A stretch of 64,000 nt of DNA from Phoronis australis. Lineage: Eukaryota > Phoronida > Phoronidae. The notes under the pieces were generated by a model that was not told the origin of the DNA, ran no database searches, and was given only the letters and a program-made list of their open reading frames with translations. Shown here piece by piece: positions 58,732-64,000 of this stretch. The stretch's first letter is position 1. Each line of letters starts with the position of its first letter. Location: contig NMRA01000002.1 in assembly GCA_002633005.1 (NCBI GenBank), positions 2,860,175 to 2,924,174 on the forward strand, written 5' to 3'. The position numbers and the translations under genes are program-made.

Positions 58732-60434
58732 GTGAGTAAAGTTGTGTTAAATGTCCGTAGTTAATATTTTGCGGCTTGCTTAGAGGATAAATACCAGTCG
58801 ATAGAAGATTTCACACAGTTGTTGGCATACATTACTGTATTTTCGTTATTCTTCTGTTTAAACACTCCTGCTTTCTCGGTTACTTTTTAAGGGTTTCGGA
58901 AACGGTGATCTTCTCAAACACGATTAAAACTTAGTGTTGAAATCTTCGTTCCCACAGAAATATTCAACAGTGCAGTATTCCGGCGGGATGCGTCGACACT
59001 ACTGCTTCTTAAACGATCGTGTAGTGTTCCGCGTCAGCTAGATGTTCGATGTACAACAAAGGCCGACCTGGGGTTATTTTGAATGTTTTGGAAAGTGATA
59101 AGAAGTTGCGGGTGCTGTAAAGAACAGGAAAACCTTTCGTTTATGCTCATTAGGGTTAGTCACGTTTTGCCGGGTTTTTTTAGCGCCAAACCTGAAAAGG
59201 CTTGGCAGCTCCTAATCACCGAGGCCACTGAGACGTACTGATAATCCAACGGATTCAGATGACGGAAATCAATTAGACGACATCACTGCTGATCGACTTC
59301 AGTGAACACAAGACTAATGGGGCACCTCTGCATACATTAGCCTCAAGGTGAACAGAAAAACTTCTCATATCCAACAAATTATATACACTTTCCGTGTTGA
59401 ACACGATGTAGGGACCAGTACTGCGCATTTGAATTTGTTCTGCGTGCGGAACAATGCAGACTCATTGTGAGTAACCTTAATATTTAAATGCCAGTGTATT
59501 TCATCAAAAAGTCTGCAAAACTAGAATTTAACCACAAAAAAATATTTTTAGAAGGAAGAAAGCGTTTCCAGAATATTATCTTGAACTTAATGACAATCTG
59601 CCATTTAACTGGGCATTATCGACAAGGGACATCATCATAACCGCGCCAGCGCGGATTCGAACCGAAAATCTTCGCATTCGCAACTGTAACCCTCTGCTGA
59701 CTAACGCGCAGCCAATAGGCTTAAATAACTATTTCAAGAGTATTGAACTGGTAAAGTCACTGCCTTCGTTTCGGTCACTGACTGGCAGACGTCGTTGAAA
59801 ATTGACGATTGTAGTAAAAGCACAAAAACAACTAATGTTATTATTTTATAGCTTTGGTCAACGCTAATAACTTTAAAAAATCTATGCCATACAACAAGTA
59901 TCCCCAAAATGCGTATTTCGGCCGTAAAAACGATAATCTGATAATCTTCCTTTGATCGTGTCACGTGACCATGTCTTTTTTAGCTGAATTGACTGAGCAA
60001 CAGAGAAACTGGTGTTGTCCTACTTCTGTAGCAAAACAAAGTCAACAGTAACGTGACCAAATGTCTTTTGATAAGCATTCAATTTGGCATCTTAAAAACG
60101 ATGTCACAGTTTTCTGAATTTTCCTTATTCTTTTATGGGTCAGACGTGTTTGGCAGTAGAATTGGTTAAACAAACGACAGTGTTGCCTGTTCACAGTTTT
60201 AATGGAGTGCCCCTTAAATTCGCGTTATATTTGACTTAATGTCGTTCGCATTTGCGCATGGTGTGATCTGAAGCTAGTTCATAATAATAGGAGGCCGAAA
60301 AGAAGGTGTTAAATGGCAGTTAGTACAGAAGAATGTTACAAAGTACTTCAAACAATGTCTGTGTTTTATGCAACTTTTGTTTGTTCGTTTTTTGTAAAAA
60401 TCATCCCCCGTTACTGTGGTACCGTTACGTAGAC
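58732..60434. other. Intergenic stretch
   Basis: No gene recognised. It contains a tRNA-like unit on the minus strand at 59636-59706 and otherwise only short frames. Confidence 0.4.
59636..59706 (-). repeat. tRNA-derived unit (SINE or decayed tRNA)
   Basis: On the minus strand: GCGCGTTAGTCAGCAGAGGG (box-A-like), a 17-base interval that could be an anticodon arm, and a perfect box B GGTTCGAATCC, followed by CGCGCTGGCGCGG. The spacing of about 70 bases fits a tRNA, but the acceptor stem does not pair cleanly. It is the best tRNA-like candidate in the window. Confidence 0.5.
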
Positions 60435-61077
60435 GACATTTAAGTTAAGATCCAGGGATAGGCCTACTTACTACGTTAGTGAAGTTTTAGACCATATCGA
60501 GCGCGCATAGGATGACGCCGGAGCTCCCATGTCTCGACACTTGTAGATCGGTAGTACTAAGATTACAATTTACCCGAAACCAGAGGGCGGACAGGCTGAA
60601 TTTCTCTCCAACCATCGTGTTCAATGACCAGTATTACATACACTTTTAAAGAGAGCTGTAAGATGACTACTCCTACTGGATGTTCGATCCCAGACCTCAC
60701 GTGTCGTAGGAGGTTGACCCCTTTAAGGTCGACATAGCTCTTCCGTACGTTCATAGTCTCTCGGGAAAACTATCAAACAATTTCAGAGAACACAATTTAG
60801 GCACGTATCGCAAACCCGTTCAACACCCTACGAAGTGTGTTGGTCCACCCGAAGGACAACTCAAAAAACTAAAAGTGTGGGGTCGTATATAGGGTCAAGT
60901 GGCCCGATTGTCCTGCGAAATATGTTGGTGATTGGACTTTGAACCTTGCTCAAGGAGCATGTTAATATATCACTGATGTGGCACCCCTGTGCGGGGGCAG
61001 AACATCTGGATACAGCCAGTGCCCCTACCACGGAAGCGCCCAAATGGACTCGAAAGATAGCATCTCGAGAAAAAATA
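60435..61077. repeat. 643-bp duplicated block, copy 1
   Basis: Identical to 61080-61722 at an exact offset of 645 with about five substitutions and no net indel; it ends directly at the single N (61078). Minus-strand frames (60754-60563, 61043-60861) are repeated with it and show no known motif. Confidence 0.97.
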
Positions 61078-61079
61078 NG

Positions 61080-61722
61080 GACATTTAAGTTAAGATCCAG
61101 GGATAGGCCTACTTACTACGTTAGTGAAGTTTTAGACCATATCGAGCGCGCATAGGATGACGCCGGAGCTCCCATGTCTCGACACTTGTAGATCGGTAGT
61201 ACTAAGATTACAATTTACCCGAAACCAGAAGGCGGACAGGCTGAATTTCTCTCCAACCATCGTGTTCAATGACCAGTATTACATACACTTTTAAACAGAG
61301 CTGTAAGATGACTACTCCTACTGGATGTTCGATCCCAGACCTCACGTGTCGTAGGAGGTTGACCCCTTTAAGGTCGACATAGCTCTTCCGTACGTTCATA
61401 GTCTCTCGGAAAAACTATCCAACAATTTCAGAGAACACAATTTAGGCACGTATCGCAAACCCGTTCAACACCCTACGAAGTGTGTTGGTCCACCCGAAGG
61501 ACAACTCAAAAAACTAAAAGTGTGGGGTCGTATATAGGGTCAAGTGGCCCGATTGTCCTGCGAAATATGTTGGTGATTGGACTTTGAACCTTGCTCAAGG
61601 AGCATGTTAATATATCACTGATGTGGCACCCCTGTGCGGGGGCAGAACATCTGGATACAGCCAGTGCCCCTACCACGGAAGCGCCCAAATGGACTCGAAA
61701 GATAGCATCTCGAGAAAAAATA
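61080..61722. repeat. 643-bp duplicated block, copy 2
   Basis: Starts just after the N at 61078 and runs on into unique sequence after AAAAAATAGG. Probably the overlap of two unmerged contigs. Confidence 0.97.
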
Positions 61723-62741
61723 GGCCTCCGTTGGTAATTATTATTATTTCAATACAACATAACAGCTTTTTCGGAACACTTAGCGTGATGAAATTTAAGA
61801 AAGACTTATTTCTGCATCATTCGACCTCTGACCCCTTGGTGACATACACATTCAGTATATGTGAAATACTTAGAAGTTTTGCTGTCTTATCTTAAAGCCA
61901 AAACATGTATCTAACCATCTCTTTTACATCGCCATCACCAGTCTTACCATCTAGAAATAACACACGAAACGTGTCAAACAATGCTCTCTGAGGTTTTCAT
62001 TACAAGAACAGTTCCGAAGAATATCAGACATTCTGACCTTCTCCTGTCAAACTTAGCTCGCAGTTGTAGGCTGATATTCTTAGTTTCGTTATGTTATGAA
62101 ATTGGCCTCAAAGTATGCCTTGGCCAAATTGAAAATGATTTCAAACATTTCCTTATTGCTCGAGACCAGGCTCCGCTACAGGTTAACTTGTCACGGCGGG
62201 TCATTTTACCCGCCGATCATGGTCTCAAGAAATGACCTACTTTCAGTTTTGCAAACCCAGAAATCCTCATCTGAGTACAGAATAAGTTGAGATCTACGTC
62301 ATAAGTTCGCTTCTTGGACGGAACGCAGATTTATTTACGCCTTTTAAAGTGGCTATATAAACCTGCGTCGAAATTATTCTCAGAGACTTCATCGGTCAAA
62401 TGTTGACATTGTTGTTTTTATATTTTCTTGTTAAAATAGTTTTATATTACGGCTCCAATTAGTTTTGAGAGCAATTTGAGACCAATTTCACAACCAATGC
62501 CACAAGGGTAAGTCGGCTAAATTAAACGTTACTTGTTGTGATGGAAGGCGGGTTTATAGTTTCAATGACCAATGCAATGGCCCATTCCATTCCCCTCGTC
62601 GTGCATGGTGAAGTGGTAGAAAATTCACACACTACATTCCACCGTCCATGCGAATGTTTATTAGGCCCATGTGCCCATATCCGAAATTCATAATGCGTGT
62701 TTAAAGGAAAATTGTTCAAGTGTTTTGCATATGAGTGCATG
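61723..62741. other. Intergenic stretch
   Basis: No gene recognised; short overlapping plus frames at 61981-62290 lack support. Confidence 0.4.
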
Positions 62742-63083
62742 CAGGGGCGGATCCAGGATTTTGAGTTAGGGGGGCCAGGGCACAGGAATAACCAGAATTT
62801 CGGCAGATGCGCACGCCCAGCCTAAACTGTAGGGGATCTCGAATGTTTGGGTTTGCGGACCGTTTGACTAAAAAAATTCAAAAAACGGTAAACGGGCTTT
62901 GTTCAGGGCCTATGCATTGCTTATTCACCCCCCGATCCCCCCTGGATGCGCGTATGTGCTAGTCAGCAATTCGCACCGGCCTGCCAAATGGTATCTGGTA
63001 GAATTTTAGGGGGGGGCATGGCCCCCTNTACAGCCGAACAAAAAGTTGGGCCCCCCCCTTGTGATATCCTAGATCCGCCACTG
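62742..63083. mobile_element. 342-bp hAT-like MITE (probable)
   Basis: Left end CAGGGGCGGATCCAGGATTT and inverted right end CAGTGGCGGATCTAGGATAT form TIRs of about 17 bases; G-rich and C-rich blocks lie just inside. Ends beginning CAG-GGCGGATC are common in hAT-type miniature elements. An 8-bp target duplication was not seen. A single N occurs at 63028 in the C-run. Confidence 0.65.
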
Positions 63084-63976
63084 TACAAGGTACGAACAAG
63101 GTTTATGCATGAAATAACACCAACCAAATGCGAAGTATACTATCGTCGTATTGTCGAAAATGTAACGTGGTGTGCTCGAGATAGAAAAGGCGTGGGGCTA
63201 CAAAAAGTTATCGGTTGGGGAAAATACAAAACCTTTGTGCTCCAAGCGCTATTATTATACCGCCATGATTAAAGGACCGATCACTAGAATGACATGAAAT
63301 CCGCAGTCGTAACAAAGGCCTGCAGGCACACGTTTGATTGCCGACTCCTTCCAACTGTTCATATTTCGGAAGTCAATTAACCAATCAACACTAAGCACGT
63401 GAAACTGTCAAACCAATAAGGAACTACTGACACTTTGGCCGTGGGAACAACTTCCATTTTGTCACTAAGTTGATCAACCTACCAATACTTTTGCCTTTTC
63501 TTGTCAGAAACAAAGGTGCGCTTTGACGGAATTATGCGTCTCTTGGTAAGTATAAATTGCACGTGTACAACGCTTCGTAACGACGGGTGTTGATGGTGTA
63601 GACCTGCGATAGGCCTGCACCTCATAAGAAACCATGCGGCTAGAATTAGAGAACAAAGTGTTAACAAATGTGCAGGTATTCCAAAATATTACCCACGTTT
63701 TTGCATATTAAAATTTGTTTCTAAAACAACCACTATCGAATTTAACAAATCAAAATCATGATTCGATGACATCGCTGCCAAATTAATATTAAATGTTGTT
63801 TCCTGATCGTTTTCTTGATCGTTTAAACTTGGTTTTATTTGTCTACCTTTCTGCGAGCTCACTGCGAAGAACAAATTTTTTTGAAGTACAGCAATTCCTA
63901 ATTGTGTGTTTCAGAAAACTGTGTTCTTCAAAATGCACAGTTTGTGCAGCCGTGTCAAAATATGGCTTTATTGGCC
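63084..63976. other. Intergenic stretch
   Basis: No gene recognised; the frames present are short. Confidence 0.4.
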
Positions 63977-64000
63977 CAGTGGTGGATTTAGGGGGGGGGG
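63977..64000. mobile_element. Left end of a second hAT-like MITE, cut by window end
   Basis: CAGTGGTGGATTTAGGGGGG matches the end sequence and G-block of the element at 62742-63083. Confidence 0.5.

Noticed and set aside
59636-59706. Functional tRNA gene
   Set aside because: Box B is perfect but the acceptor stem does not pair; kept as a SINE-like or decayed unit.
60563-61688. Minus-strand gene pair repeated twice (63 and 60 codons)
   Set aside because: The repetition comes from the assembly duplication; frames are short and without motif.

Overview
The window is invertebrate metazoan nuclear DNA from a draft assembly. Evidence for this is a split gene with about twenty GT-AG exons, AT-rich introns of up to 19 kb, tRNA-derived SINE-like units, a LINE, several DNA transposons with terminal inverted repeats (TIRs), microsatellites, a 980-base run of N and isolated single Ns. 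The species cannot be named from sequence alone; a marine invertebrate such as a lancelet or hemichordate would fit, but that is inference.

The backbone is one plus-strand gene, NOC3L (nucleolar complex protein 3). It can be followed exon by exon from 9557 to its stop at 56443. Counting a duplicated exon trio once, 19 exons join in frame into 796 residues, close to the usual family length. Only a short first exon with the start codon was not found. The first 9 kb holds a nest of repeats: an outer repeat (1755-2779 plus 7052-7322) split by a 4.27-kb TIR element with a TA target duplication, and an unsplit copy of the outer repeat at 7535-8773 that preserves the empty TA site.

The 19.4-kb NOC3L intron 25481-44883 is the richest accessory region. 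It carries candidate exons of an unrecognised minus-strand nested gene (41712-41275, 40684 to about 40087, 31403-30582, 29580-28071). It also holds a 6.2-kb TIR element (33677-39917) that appears to enclose a decayed LINE on the minus strand, whose ORF1 end abuts a 41-bp minisatellite, and a (TGC)n tract growing from a retrotransposon-like tail. A third TIR element (12011-13474) lies in an upstream intron. All three TIR elements start CSGTA and sit between TA dinucleotides.

Two duplications sit exactly at single Ns: an exon trio of NOC3L (N at 17230) and a 643-bp block (N at 61078). Both look like unmerged overlapping contig or haplotype ends, though the exon trio is 158 codons long and would be in frame if real. 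Downstream of NOC3L (56444-64000) I find a 3' UTR, two weak candidate exons near 58.3-58.7 kb, SINE-like and hAT-like pieces, and no confident further gene.
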